Assembly (NCBI RefSeq): GCF_008806595.1
Contig: NZ_VZRB01000039.1
Coordinates: 1 to 64,000 of the forward strand
Direction of reading: 5' to 3'
Length of the DNA stretch: 64,000 bases
DNA from: Streptomyces luteolifulvus
GTDB taxonomy: Bacteria; Actinomycetota; Actinomycetes; Streptomycetales; Streptomycetaceae
Part shown: piece by piece, positions 42,554-51,537 of the stretch
How positions within the stretch are numbered: the stretch's first letter is position 1
Layout of the letters: each line of letters begins with the position of its first letter
Translations under genes and position numbers: made by a program
The notes under the pieces: generated by a model
What the model was told of the DNA's origin: nothing
What the model saw: only the letters and a program-made list of their open reading frames with translations
The model's database searches: none

Positions 42554-43330
42554 TCAGACGATGCCGCCGTTCGCACGGACCACCTGGCCATTGACCCAGT
42601 GCCCGGCCGGGGAGGCGAGGAAGGCCACCACCTCGGCGATGTCGGCCGGCGTGCCCAGGCGCTCCAGCGGCGGCTGCGCCGCCAGCCGCGCGATGGTCTC
42701 CTCGTCCTTGCCCTCGAGGAACAGATCGGTGGCGGTGGGCCCGGGGGCGACGGCGTTGACGTTGATGTCCCGCCCGCGCAGCTCGCGCGCCAGGATCATG
42801 GTCAGCGCCTCGACCGCGCCCTTGCTCGCGCTGTAGGCGCCGTAACCGGGGAAGGACAGCCCCACCACGGACGTGGAGAAGGCCACGAAGGCGCCGCCGC
42901 TGCGCAGCCTCCGGGCCGCCTGCTGGGCGACGACGAAGGTCCCGCGGATGTTGGTGCGGTGCATCGCGTCCAGCTCCGTGAGGTCCAGTTCGGCGACCGG
43001 GGCCAGGTACAGGCGGCCGGCCGCGTGGACGACGACGTCGATCCCACCGAACTCGGACTCTGCCGTGGCGAACAGCCCGGCCACCTGATTCTCTTCCGCG
43101 ACATCGGCCTGCACCGCGACCGCACGGCCGCCGGCGGCGGTGACCTCCTTGACGACGGCCTCGGCGGCGGCACGGTTGCCCGCGTACCCGACGACCACGG
43201 CGTGCCCGTCGGCGGCGAGCCGGACGACCGTCTCGCGGCCGATGCCGCGCGAACCGCCGGTCACCACGGCGACGCGGGGCCGGCCGTCGGGGCGGGCGGA
43301 GCCGGCCGGGGCGGATTCCTGGATGGACAT
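42554..43330 (-). CDS. Short-chain dehydrogenase/reductase, FabG-like
   Basis: 258 residues. VAVVTGGSRGIGRETVVRLA, VVHAAGRLYLAPV, the Ser in FSTSVVGLSFPG and YSASKGAVEALTM are the expected SDR motifs, and the end GHWVNGQVVRANGG is typical of the FabG-like group. First gene of the SDR-SDR-tautomerase operon, with a divergent XRE regulator 193 bases away. ATG at 43330 follows AGGAG. Confidence 0.92.
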   Translation of the reverse strand: MSIQESAPAGSARPDGRPRVAVVTGGSRGIGRETVVRLAADGHAVVVGYAGNRAAAEAVVKEVTAAGGRAVAVQADVAEENQVAGLFATAESEFGGIDVVVHAAGRLYLAPVAELDLTELDAMHRTNIRGTFVVAQQAARRLRSGGAFVAFSTSVVGLSFPGYGAYSASKGAVEALTMILARELRGRDINVNAVAPGPTATDLFLEGKDEETIARLAAQPPLERLGTPADIAEVVAFLASPAGHWVNGQVVRANGGIV

Positions 43331-43523
43331 GAAGACTCCTGCTGAAGGTGCGGTGCGAGGAGCGCCACCGCTCGTGGACGTGGCGCCGGGTGCCGCGGTA
43401 CGGCCGCGGTGCCCTGCTTGCGCCTCCAGCCTGGGCCGCCGTCACCGGCGCAGCCATGGCTCTGCGTACCCTGGGGTTGCCGTCCCCCTGGTTCGGCGGC
43501 CCGGCACGAGTGACGATGGGTGG

Positions 43524-44408
43524 GTGAACCACTCGGAGCTCGCCGCCTTCCTGAAGTCCCGGCGCAACAGAATCCGCCCCGCCGACGTCGGCCTGCCCGT
43601 GGGTCCCCGGCGCCGTGTGCCCGGGCTGCGCCGCGAGGAGGTCGCCCAGCTGGCCGGACTGTCCGCTGACTACTACACCGAGTTGGAGCGTGGCCGCGGC
43701 GCCCAGCCCTCGGCCCAGGTCCTGGCCTCCCTCGCCCGCGCGCTGCGCCTCAACGGCGATGAACGCGACCACCTCTTCCGCCTCGCCGACCGCCCGTTGC
43801 CCCCTGCGGCACACGGGCCGACCGCCCATGTCCAGCCCGCCCTGCTCGGCCTGCTGGACCGGCTCACCACGACGCCCGCCCAGGTCATCACCGACCTGCA
43901 CGAGACCCTGGTCCAGAACCCTCTGGCCGCCGCGCTCATCGGCCTGCCGCCCGCGGTGCACGGACCGGAGGCGAGCTTCGTGTACCGCTGGTTCACCGAC
44001 CCCGGCTCCCGCGCCCTCTACCCGGTGGAGGACCACCCCCACCACTCCCGGGTGTTCGTCGCCGACCTGCAGGCGGTCGCCGCCCGGCGCGGCCAGGACC
44101 CGGAGGTGACCCGGATGGTGGCGGCACTGCGCCGCCGCAGCGAGGAGTTCGTCTCCCTGTGGGAGACCCGGGACGTCGCGGTACGGCGCACCGATCACAA
44201 ACGCATCGTGCATCCTGCCCTAGGCGTCATCGAACTGGACTGCCACAACCTGCTCAGCGAGGACGGACGCCAGCGCCTGCTCTGGTTCACCTCGGCTCCC
44301 GGCACCGAAGGCGCCGCGCAGCTGGAGCTCCTGTCGGTCATCGGCACCCAGGACCTGACGTCCGGGGCCGACGAGGCAGGGCGCCGCCCGGGCCTAGCGA
44401 CCAACTGA
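43524..44408 (+). CDS. XRE regulator with MmyB-like ligand domain
   Basis: 294 residues. The helix-turn-helix (about 25-85: GPRRRVPGLRREEVAQLAGL, SADYYTELERGRG) is followed by an MmyB-type PAS-like domain that can bind fatty acids (VITDLHETLVQNPLAAALIG, WFTDPGSRALYPVEDH, VIELDCHNLLSEDGRQRLLW). Such regulators are usually divergent from a dehydrogenase gene that they control, as here. Start is the GTG at 43524. Confidence 0.92.
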   Translation: MNHSELAAFLKSRRNRIRPADVGLPVGPRRRVPGLRREEVAQLAGLSADYYTELERGRGAQPSAQVLASLARALRLNGDERDHLFRLADRPLPPAAHGPTAHVQPALLGLLDRLTTTPAQVITDLHETLVQNPLAAALIGLPPAVHGPEASFVYRWFTDPGSRALYPVEDHPHHSRVFVADLQAVAARRGQDPEVTRMVAALRRRSEEFVSLWETRDVAVRRTDHKRIVHPALGVIELDCHNLLSEDGRQRLLWFTSAPGTEGAAQLELLSVIGTQDLTSGADEAGRRPGLATN

Positions 44409-44524
44409 TCCCTCCGCGTGGCGGGGCCATCAGGGTGGTCACAGGCCGTGTCGGGTGACCGTCCCAGGCCCCTGTGGCCATGCTGAGCCGGAGCGGCCCT
44501 CTTCCCAGCGACAAGGAGCACGGC

Positions 44525-44740
44525 ATGCCCACAGACCCGGTCGGACGATTCCTTGCAGCATTGGACCCTGAACACCGGGAGGCCATCAGCGCCGCACCAC
44601 GCGAGGAACAGGAACGGCTCGCGGCAGCCTGGGAACGGGAGCTGGAGGCCGACACCGAACTCGACACCCTGGACGAGTTGTCCCCACCGGCGGCAGAACA
44701 CGAGGCGGCCCGCCGTGTCCTGGAACGCGAAGACGGGTGA
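44525..44740 (+). CDS. Small acidic hypothetical protein
   Basis: 71 residues, strongly charged and Glu/Ala-rich, predicted helical (RFLAALDPEHREAISAAPRE, EQERLAAAWERELEADTELD). ATG at 44525 has AAGGAG seven bases upstream, which supports translation. No family recognised. Confidence 0.6.
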   Translation: MPTDPVGRFLAALDPEHREAISAAPREEQERLAAAWERELEADTELDTLDELSPPAAEHEAARRVLEREDG

Positions 44741-44840
44741 CCCCTGCGGCAGGCGCGGGTTCCGTCACGGCGCTTCCCTGAGCCGGCCATCGCGGCGCCG
44801 CCGGGATGCGTGACTGCCCGTCGCGGGTGACGCTGGTGCC

Positions 44841-45053
44841 ATGCCCGAGCGCCGCGTGATCGTCTACCCGCCCTTGGAGGCCGGTGGCCGCAAGGTGGGG
44901 GTCGACGACCGGATCCTCGGCACCGCGTACAGCCTTCACGATGTCGCCGTGTTCCTGGAGGGCGCCGGCCTCACCGGCTGGGACGAACTGGATGTCGCCG
45001 ACTCCGGCCTGATCGAGTGGCATGAAGGCGGGCCAGAGGTGTGGAAGCGCTGA
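44841..45053 (+). CDS. Small hypothetical protein
   Basis: 70 residues reading MPERRVIVYPPLEAGGRKVG with a DDRILGTAYSLHDVAVFLEG core. Proteins of this size and pattern recur in Streptomyces without an assigned role. No strong ribosome site is seen (GGGTGACGCTGGTGCC). Codon use is normal for the genome. Confidence 0.6.
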   Translation: MPERRVIVYPPLEAGGRKVGVDDRILGTAYSLHDVAVFLEGAGLTGWDELDVADSGLIEWHEGGPEVWKR

Positions 45054-45095
45054 ACCCGGGTGGCCGCAAGGGGGCGGGGCCGCCGGCTCGGTCGG

Positions 45096-45377
45096 TCAAG
45101 CGTCGTCTTCGGGTGACTGTGCTTCGAGGACTTCCAGGACGTCCACCTTGTCCGCGGGGATGATGTGAGCGGCGCTGATGTCCGTGCTCGTCAGCCACAT
45201 GTCCGTCTCGGGTTCGAGGCCGGCCGGTCCCCACTGCACCATCTGCACTTCCTCCCCGGGCCGGAAAATTCTGATGGCCAGGGGCTCCACGGAGGTGGAC
45301 CGGTGCTCTTCCAGGATGCGGACGCGCGCACGCGTGAACCAGTCACGCGCGGCGACGCTTCTACGGGGATAGCTCAT
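45096..45377 (-). CDS. Hypothetical protein
   Basis: 93 residues from the ATG at 45377, preceded by AAGGG. It contains ARDWFTRARVRILEEHRSTS and MVQWGPAGLEPETDMWLTST, with a predicted mixed beta structure. Family not recognised. It ends convergent to the small gene before it and lies downstream of the regulator at 45478. Confidence 0.55.
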   Translation of the reverse strand: MSYPRRSVAARDWFTRARVRILEEHRSTSVEPLAIRIFRPGEEVQMVQWGPAGLEPETDMWLTSTDISAAHIIPADKVDVLEVLEAQSPEDDA

Positions 45378-45477
45378 CGGAAGACCCTTCGCCGCTTCGT
45401 GACCTGGGGTTGCTCTGGCGCCCTCCTGGTGGGGAGCCCAGGCTGGGGTGGGCTGTCGGTGCCGTCGGACACGTCTT

Positions 45478-46197
45478 TCACCCACGTTCCGTGGTGGGGC
45501 GGAGCTTGACGCAGCACTCGCCGGGGCTCGGCGCCAGGACGGCCTCGACACCACTGACCTGCAGTCCGTCGAGATAGCCGGTGAGGAAGGTGTGATTCAT
45601 GCTGCAGACGAGGTCCGGGGCCTTGGCGGCCAGGGGGTGGAACGGGCAGTTGTGAAGCCGTACGCAGGTGGGGGTTTCCCGGACGGGTTCGTAGCCGTGC
45701 TGGTCGAGCATGCGCTCGCAGGCGGTGAGCCCCCTTTCGGCGCCGAGCCGACCGGGACGTGTCCGGTCCCGTTCGGTCTCCCCCATCTGCCGGCCGCGCT
45801 GCCCGGCGATCCGCACCGCCGCCTGGACGGCGCGTTCGCCGGCACGTTCATCGAGGATGGCGTCCAGCAGCAGATCTGCCAGCAATGCGTGGTGCCGATC
45901 GGGGATGCTGACGGTGATCTGGGCGTCGGTGGGCTCGTAGACCTTGGGACGGCGACCGACCCTGCGCATGCCGCCGGACGTTTCGTAGTGGGCGCGCAGG
46001 AGGCCGGCTTCGACAAGTTTGTCGAGGTGGAAGGCGGCAAGCTTGCGGGAGATTCCGACACTGGCTGCGGCCTCGTCACGGGTGACCGCGCGACGGGCGC
46101 GCCGTATGAACGCGAACATCCGGCGACGCGAGTCCTCGCCCAGGACGCTCACGGAATCGATTGCGGCGGCGGCTGCCGCGGATGGATCGGAAGCCAC
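45478..46197 (-). CDS. Winged-helix regulator with C-terminal cysteine cluster (SufR-like)
   Basis: 239 residues. An ArsR/DeoR-type helix-turn-helix (VTRDEAAASVGISRKLAAFH, LDKLVEAGLLRAHYE) is followed by a linker and a C-terminal domain with cysteines in LTACERML, TPTCVRLHNCPFHPL, LVCSMN and GECCVKL. The spacing resembles SufR-like regulators that hold an Fe-S cluster. Start is a GTG at 46197. Upstream lies a broken small membrane gene that often accompanies such regulators, so it may sense iron-sulfur status, redox or NO. Confidence 0.8.
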   Translation of the reverse strand: MASDPSAAAAAAIDSVSVLGEDSRRRMFAFIRRARRAVTRDEAAASVGISRKLAAFHLDKLVEAGLLRAHYETSGGMRRVGRRPKVYEPTDAQITVSIPDRHHALLADLLLDAILDERAGERAVQAAVRIAGQRGRQMGETERDRTRPGRLGAERGLTACERMLDQHGYEPVRETPTCVRLHNCPFHPLAAKAPDLVCSMNHTFLTGYLDGLQVSGVEAVLAPSPGECCVKLRPTTERG

Positions 46198-46206
46198 GAG
46201 ACCACA

Positions 46207-46553
46207 TTAACTCTCGCCTGCATTCCCGCAACCTTGCCCGTACGTGCTTGACCTGCGATTACGGACCCGCATTCCAAGTAAGTCCAACGATTCTTGGTGG
46301 AACCGGTGAGATGAGACGGCGCGTGTTCGCTCATCTGATTTCGGGGGCAAGAGGCCGTCGACGCAGGAGCGCTGAAGCCGGCCCCTGAGATCGTCTGCAC
46401 CAGCCCGATCGTCCAGCACATCGGGCAGCCGCGCAGCGCGAGGACCCCGAGCGGTGCGAGAAGCAGGGTGACCGGACCGTAGGCAGGCAGGAGCGCGATC
46501 GAAGGGGTCAGCGCGCCGAATCCCACTGCGCCGCGTGCCAGGTGCCGGGGCAC
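46207..46553 (-). pseudogene. Small membrane protein with CPMCW motif, frameshifted
   Basis: From the GTG at 46553 the protein has two hydrophobic stretches and the motif LALRGCPMCWTIGLVQTISG. After that the natural continuation GRLQRSCVDGLLPPKSDERT lies in another frame that ends at 46207. Adding one G to the GGGG run near 46381-46385 restores it. Homologs with C-P-M-C-W are short Streptomyces membrane proteins of unknown function. Frameshift or sequencing error. Confidence 0.5.
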
Positions 46554-46645
46554 TCCCGCAGCGTGTGCTGCACCGCGGCTCGGGCTCGGTGCAGTCGGGA
46601 CTTCGTTGCGGCCGTATCGATGTCACCGCGCTGCGCGGCGACGAT
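46508..46645 (-). pseudogene. Possible 3' fragment of an ECF sigma factor gene
   Basis: One minus-strand frame reads RGDIDTAATKSRLHRARAAV followed by QHTLRECPGTWHA to a stop at 46508. VAATKSRLHRARAAL-like sequence is the usual end of sigma region 4. No start or upstream regions 2 and 4.1 are found in this frame, so it is at best a fragment, overlapping the start of the membrane gene. Confidence 0.35.
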
Positions 46646-46875
46646 CAGCTACTCACTGGGCCGGCGCGAGTCAGCCACGCGTCCTGCCTCGCCTGCGCAG
46701 CACGGCGTAACTCTCGGCCCGATTCGACGGACCGCCCTGGTGACTTGATTCGTGCCCTGCACGACCACACTCCCCCGGCACAGGCAACCCACAGGCCCTC
46801 ATTCACTTCCTTCGAGTCGTGAGGGGCGCCCGGTACGGAAGGGGCGCCCCCGCACTCGAAGTGCAAGGAGGACCC

Positions 46876-49644
46876 TTGATCCATGCCCGGCGAATAAGTG
46901 TCGCCGCTGTGGCCGTACTTGCGGCGCTGGCGGGCTCACCGGGATTGGCCCAGGCTCAACGGCCGCCCCATGCGAAGCCGTTGACGGAGAGAGCCGACGG
47001 CGCGCTGCCGCCGGGCTGGCGCGTCACCGGAGAGGGTGCCGCACGTGAGCTGGTCTGGCGGTCGGACCGGGCCGTGCCCATGGGCGACGCCCGCGTCGAG
47101 TTCCACGCGGAAGGACGGCTGCTCGGCGTGCCGAAGGCGGCCGAGGACGGTCGCACGTTCCGGCTCCCTCTCGACGAAGCCACCTCGCTCAAGGACCTTC
47201 AAGTTCTCGCAGCGGGGCGCCGGTTGGATGTGCGCACCGGCAACTCCGGCAAGGATGCGAACAATTCCCTTGCGGCCGCTCAGCCTCCCGCCCAACTCCC
47301 GGCGCATTCCGTGGATCCCGGAAAGCCGGGGTCGTACCGCACCGTCACCGGTGAGTACGACCTCGACCCGGTGAAGCTGCCCGGCTTCGCCCAGCCGGTC
47401 GAGATGCAGGCCGTCGTCGTGGCACCCGGCGGCGCCACCGGCAAGCGTCCGCTCGCCCTGTTCCTGCACGGCCGTCACGGCACATGCTTCAAGCCGGGTG
47501 GGTCCGAGGAGGACGCGTCCGGTGAGTGGCCCTGCCCGTCCGGCATGAAGTCGATCCCGAGCCACAAGGGCTATCTGCAGGACCAGAAACTGCTGGCCTC
47601 CCAGGGGTATGTGACGGTGTCGATCTCGGCGAACGGCATCAACGGCCAGGACTGGGAGGCCGAGGACGGCGGTGCGCAGGCGCGCTCCTCGCTGGTACGG
47701 CAGCACCTCGCCAAGTGGGCCGACTGGGCCGCCCACCCGGGCACCGCCCCCGCGGCCGTGCCCGGCGCGGCGAAGACCGATCTGTCCCGCGTCCTGCTCG
47801 TCGGCCACTCGCGCGGCGGCGAGGGTGTCAACCGGGCCGCCATGGACAGCGTCTATCCCCCGCCCGCCGCCCAGGACGGCTACGGCGGCGCGGTCCGCTG
47901 GAAGATCCGTGGAACCGTCCTCATCGGACCGACGATCTTCGGCCAGAATCCGGTCGCCGACGTACCGTCCACGACGATCCTCCCGGGCTGCGACGGAGAC
48001 GTCTCCGACCTGCAGGGCGAGGTGTACGTCGACGGAACGCGCGGGATCAGTCGGGGCGCCGCTCTGCACAGCGCCGTCTATGTGGTCGGCGCCAACCACA
48101 ACTTCTTCAACACCGAGTGGACGCCGGGCAAGTCCGAGGCGCCCTCCTTCGACGACTTCGGGGACGACCCTGAACGACGCGACCGAGTGTGCTCTCCGGG
48201 GACCCGCACCCGGCTGACCGCCGACCAGCAGCACAAGGCGGGCGCCACCTACATCGCCGCCGCGGCCCGGCTGTTCGTCGGCGGCGACGACCGTGTACGC
48301 CCGCTGCTGGACGGCTCGGGCAGGCGCGCCCCGTCGGCCGATCCGGCCCGTGTGCTGACCCACGCGGTCGGCGCCCGCCGCACGGGCGGTTTGCTGCCCG
48401 ACGCCCCGGTCAAGGTGACCGGCGGCAGGCTGTGCTCGGGGGTCGCCCCCGACCCGGCCGTGGCCTGTCTGGGCCGTGCCAAGGGGTCGTCCCCGCACTT
48501 CGCGTTGTGGGAGACGCAGGAGAGGGGCCGCAGGGCGGTCGCGCTGAAGTGGTCGGCACCGGGCACCGCGACGAAGGTCCGCCCTGACGCGCCGCTGTCT
48601 CTGTCCGGTGCCATGAAGCTGGCCCTGCGCGTGATGGTGCCGCCGAACACGACCGGCGCCAAGCTGGACGTGGCCGTCACCGACTCCGCCGGCCGCCGGG
48701 CCAGGCTCGGCCAGGTGAAGGTGGACGGGCTGCCGGGCAGCGAGCGCACGGCCTCGTACTGGGCTCGTGAGGTGCGTGTCCCGCTGACCGCGGCCACCCG
48801 TGCCGGGCTCGACCTCAAGCATGTCAAGTCCCTTCAGCTGACTCCGCGTTCGCGGTCCGGCAAGGCCTGGCTGATGGACGCCTGGGGCTGGGCCCCCGGT
48901 ACCCCGGCGGTCAGGGCGGCGGCGCTGCCGCGCGTCGACATCGGCCGGCTCAAGGTCAAGGAGGGCGACTCCGGCACCCGTACATACCACATCCCGGTCC
49001 AGGTCTCCGGACGGGGCCGCGGCAAGGTCCGCTTCTCAATCCTCGACCCGGACACCGGCCGGGCCAAGGACAAGCTGGTCACCGTGCGGCCCGGCAGCAC
49101 TCCCATCGACGTGCCCGTGGAGGTGAAGGGCAACACACGCTTCGGCAACGACCAGCAGCAGGACCTTCTCGCCAAGGCCGTGGAGGGCGCCGTCGTCGGC
49201 TCGTACCGGGGTGGGGTCACCGCGCAGAACGACGACCCCGCGCCGAAGGTCACCCTGACACCGGTCGCGGACCGGGTGACCGAGGGAAAGAAGCTGACCT
49301 GGCGGATCACCCTCTCCGAGCCCGCCGACGCGGACATCTCGCAGCCGATCCGGGTGCTTCCGGTCACTGAGGGCGCCGAACTGTCCACAAAGGACGTGGA
49401 CCGGGAGTGGCTGATGAATTACGCCGGTGAACTCCCCGACCCGGAGCGCACGCTGTCCAAGGCTGAGCTGTGGGTGTGGACGGACATCCCGGCCGGGTCC
49501 ACCACCGCTGATTTCGTCATACCGACGGTGAAGGACCAGTTGGCCGAGCCGACCGAGTCGGTACGTCTCGCGCTGACCGACTTCGAGGCCGGGCCGCTCC
49601 CCGACCACGCGGTGGTGACGGGCACGGTGGTGGACGCGTCGTAG
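46876..49644 (+). CDS. Large secreted alpha/beta hydrolase (esterase-like)
   Basis: 922 residues from a TTG start placed four bases after AAGGAGG. A signal peptide (HARRISVAAVAVLAALAGSP then GLAQAQ) is followed by an alpha/beta hydrolase core of about 450 residues: PLALFLHGRHGTCF, nucleophile in VLLVGHSRGGEGVNRAAMDS, and a VVGANHNFFNTEWTPG segment that likely carries the histidine. The C-terminal 400 residues are beta-rich with a jelly-roll-like and a Calx-beta-like part (VKEGDSGTRTYHIPVQVSG, DRVTEGKKLTWRITLSEPAD). Probably an extracellular esterase or related enzyme; the substrate is unknown. It is a single-gene unit ended by a strong terminator. Confidence 0.82.
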   Translation: MIHARRISVAAVAVLAALAGSPGLAQAQRPPHAKPLTERADGALPPGWRVTGEGAARELVWRSDRAVPMGDARVEFHAEGRLLGVPKAAEDGRTFRLPLDEATSLKDLQVLAAGRRLDVRTGNSGKDANNSLAAAQPPAQLPAHSVDPGKPGSYRTVTGEYDLDPVKLPGFAQPVEMQAVVVAPGGATGKRPLALFLHGRHGTCFKPGGSEEDASGEWPCPSGMKSIPSHKGYLQDQKLLASQGYVTVSISANGINGQDWEAEDGGAQARSSLVRQHLAKWADWAAHPGTAPAAVPGAAKTDLSRVLLVGHSRGGEGVNRAAMDSVYPPPAAQDGYGGAVRWKIRGTVLIGPTIFGQNPVADVPSTTILPGCDGDVSDLQGEVYVDGTRGISRGAALHSAVYVVGANHNFFNTEWTPGKSEAPSFDDFGDDPERRDRVCSPGTRTRLTADQQHKAGATYIAAAARLFVGGDDRVRPLLDGSGRRAPSADPARVLTHAVGARRTGGLLPDAPVKVTGGRLCSGVAPDPAVACLGRAKGSSPHFALWETQERGRRAVALKWSAPGTATKVRPDAPLSLSGAMKLALRVMVPPNTTGAKLDVAVTDSAGRRARLGQVKVDGLPGSERTASYWAREVRVPLTAATRAGLDLKHVKSLQLTPRSRSGKAWLMDAWGWAPGTPAVRAAALPRVDIGRLKVKEGDSGTRTYHIPVQVSGRGRGKVRFSILDPDTGRAKDKLVTVRPGSTPIDVPVEVKGNTRFGNDQQQDLLAKAVEGAVVGSYRGGVTAQNDDPAPKVTLTPVADRVTEGKKLTWRITLSEPADADISQPIRVLPVTEGAELSTKDVDREWLMNYAGELPDPERTLSKAELWVWTDIPAGSTTADFVIPTVKDQLAEPTESVRLALTDFEAGPLPDHAVVTGTVVDAS

Positions 49645-49655
49645 TCGCCCTGAGG

Positions 49656-49688
49656 AGGGGGCATGGACCGGCTCGGTCCATGCCCCCT
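49656..49688. terminator. Strong 14-base-stem terminator
   Basis: AGGGGGCATGGACC (49656-49669) and GGTCCATGCCCCCT (49675-49688) pair perfectly around a 5-base loop, 12 bases after the stop of the secreted hydrolase. A TTC follows rather than a T run. The best terminator in the window. Confidence 0.85.
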
Positions 49689-49753
49689 TCACGTTCGCAG
49701 CAGCAGGATCCCGACCGTCCCGATCACATCCCTTGCCGGCAGCCCGGCCCTGC

Positions 49754-50353
49754 TCAAGTCACCCGCTCGTCCTTCTCCAGGCGACGGATGCACGAGACAA
49801 CGACCACAAAGGGCCACAGCGACTGAATGGATGTCAGGACGCGTTCTGCGACACCAGTCGAACCATGACGCTGCATTTCGAACACGAACCACGCCGCGCC
49901 GAGGCCTATCAGAGCGGTCACGATGATCGAGGGGGCGGGCCGCAGTCCCCATGGCGCGGCGGCGCTGCGATCGGCGGCCAGAACCGGCCACACCGCCAGG
50001 AGCGTGAATCCGACCACGACAACGGAACCGTGACGCAGGGAGCCCCCGCTGCTCGGCGCCGGCAGCAGCGCCACCACCAGCGCCGCCACTCCCCCACCGG
50101 CCAGCGCCACGCGTCCGGCGAGTGCGGCCGGGCGCAGCCCCCAGGCGGTGAGTATGTGGCAGGCACCGAGCGCGAGCAGTGCTCCGGTCATCACCCAGAA
50201 TCCCGGAGATCCATAGGCTGCCAGGACGCTGATCGTCTGCGTCGCAGGGTCATAGGCGGGTCCTTCGAAACGCGCCGCGATCGCCCAGCCTCCGGCCAAC
50301 AGGACGGGTGCACATCCCGACGAGAACAGGGCCCACCTGGGCACAAGTCGCAT
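49754..50353 (-). CDS. DUF998-family membrane protein
   Basis: 199 residues with six hydrophobic segments and the family-like YDPATQTISVLAAYGSPGFW segment after helix 1. Function of DUF998 proteins is unknown. There is no ribosome site before the ATG at 50353, while TACAGT lies eight bases upstream, so the mRNA may be leaderless. It is downstream of, and convergent in control with, the LysR gene on the same strand. Confidence 0.82.
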   Translation of the reverse strand: MRLVPRWALFSSGCAPVLLAGGWAIAARFEGPAYDPATQTISVLAAYGSPGFWVMTGALLALGACHILTAWGLRPAALAGRVALAGGGVAALVVALLPAPSSGGSLRHGSVVVVGFTLLAVWPVLAADRSAAAPWGLRPAPSIIVTALIGLGAAWFVFEMQRHGSTGVAERVLTSIQSLWPFVVVVSCIRRLEKDERVT

Positions 50354-50463
50354 CAATCCACTGTAAAACGCCCGATCATGACTGCGCCGCGCACACGCAG
50401 GCGGGCGGAATCCAAGCCCGAGACCCAAAGACCGAGATCCAGAGGTCGAGGGAACCGGCGCCC

Positions 50464-51420
50464 TCACCCGCCCCAGAGCGTCACATACACCGGCGGCCGG
50501 AACTGGGAGGGCGGAACCCCCGCGCCGGGCTCGCGCATGATGCGGGTCGCCGCGGGAGTGCGCAGGAAGTGAAGGAACGCGTCGGTGGCCGGGGAGCGGT
50601 GCTCGGGTTGCAGGACGGTGGCGTGCCAGGTGGCGTCCGACGGTGTGGCCGGGGTCTCCAGTACGCGCAGCTCGTCACGCCGTATGCGGGGGGACACCAG
50701 ATGGGCCGGCGCCGGTGCCACCCCGGCCCCCTCGGCCGCGGCCTCCCAGGTCGCGGCCTGGTTGGGGAACACCCAGACGTGCCCCTCGGCCACTCCGAGC
50801 CGCCGCAGCAGCCGGCCGGAGTCCGCGTCCGGGTCGGTCCCGGAGGCGTCGACCAGCCACGACCACCGCCGCGGCGGACCGGGCGGCCGCGGCACCCTGG
50901 CGCCGGTCACCACGACCAGCTGGGTGCGGAACAGCGGCTCGCTGACCAGTTCGCCCCCGCGGGCGGCGCCGAGACACGGCCCGAGGGCGACGTCGGCCAG
51001 CCGGTTCTCCACGAGCACGCGGATCTCGTTCCCGGCGGCCACCCCGAAGGAGGTCTCGGTCCTGCGTCCCGAGCGGTGGGCGAAGGCTTCTACGAGGGAG
51101 GGGAGCACGAACTCGGCCAGCGTGCTCGTGGCGACGACCCGCAGCTCGTCGGGCGCGCCCCACGCCGCCCGCACCGCCGCCTCGGCATCCCCGCTCAGCG
51201 CGACCATCCGTGACGCGACCGGCAGCAGCCGAGCCCCCGCGGGCGTCAGACGCATCCCGCCCCCGCCGGTGCGCCGGATCAGTGGATCGCCGAAGTGGGT
51301 GCGCAGCGCGGTGAGCGCCTGCGACACCGCGGATTCGCTCACGTCCAGGGTCCGCGCCGCGGCGCCGACCGAACCGAGCCGGGCCACCAGGACGAAGGTG
51401 CTGAGCTGCGTGACGGTCAC
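50464..51420 (-). CDS. LysR-family regulator, probable regulator of the cox operon
   Basis: 318 residues. An N-terminal winged helix-turn-helix (MTVTQLSTFVLVARLGSVGA, ARTLDVSESAVSQALTALRT) is followed by the substrate-binding-like domain. It is divergent from coxM with 117 bases between and a GATAAG-N6-CTTATC palindrome in the gap. This arrangement fits a LysR activator that autorepresses and turns on carbon monoxide oxidation genes. Confidence 0.9.
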   Translation of the reverse strand: MTVTQLSTFVLVARLGSVGAAARTLDVSESAVSQALTALRTHFGDPLIRRTGGGGMRLTPAGARLLPVASRMVALSGDAEAAVRAAWGAPDELRVVATSTLAEFVLPSLVEAFAHRSGRRTETSFGVAAGNEIRVLVENRLADVALGPCLGAARGGELVSEPLFRTQLVVVTGARVPRPPGPPRRWSWLVDASGTDPDADSGRLLRRLGVAEGHVWVFPNQAATWEAAAEGAGVAPAPAHLVSPRIRRDELRVLETPATPSDATWHATVLQPEHRSPATDAFLHFLRTPAATRIMREPGAGVPPSQFRPPVYVTLWGG

Positions 51421-51445
51421 TATCCGATTTTCCCCCTTTTAGCAA

Positions 51446-51463
51446 GATAAGTGAATGCTTATC
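51446..51463. promoter_or_regulatory. LysR-type operator between lysR and coxM
   Basis: GATAAG-TGAATG-CTTATC is a perfect 6-base inverted repeat in a low-GC pocket 26 bases upstream of the LysR start. It is the only palindrome of this quality in the gap and has the T...A dyad form of LysR boxes. Confidence 0.65.
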
Positions 51464-51537
51464 GACCCATTGCCCGGCCGGTGCGCAGGAGCGCAGCATC
51501 GCTGCACGACGGGCGCAGAGCGTTTCAGGAGGGCCCG

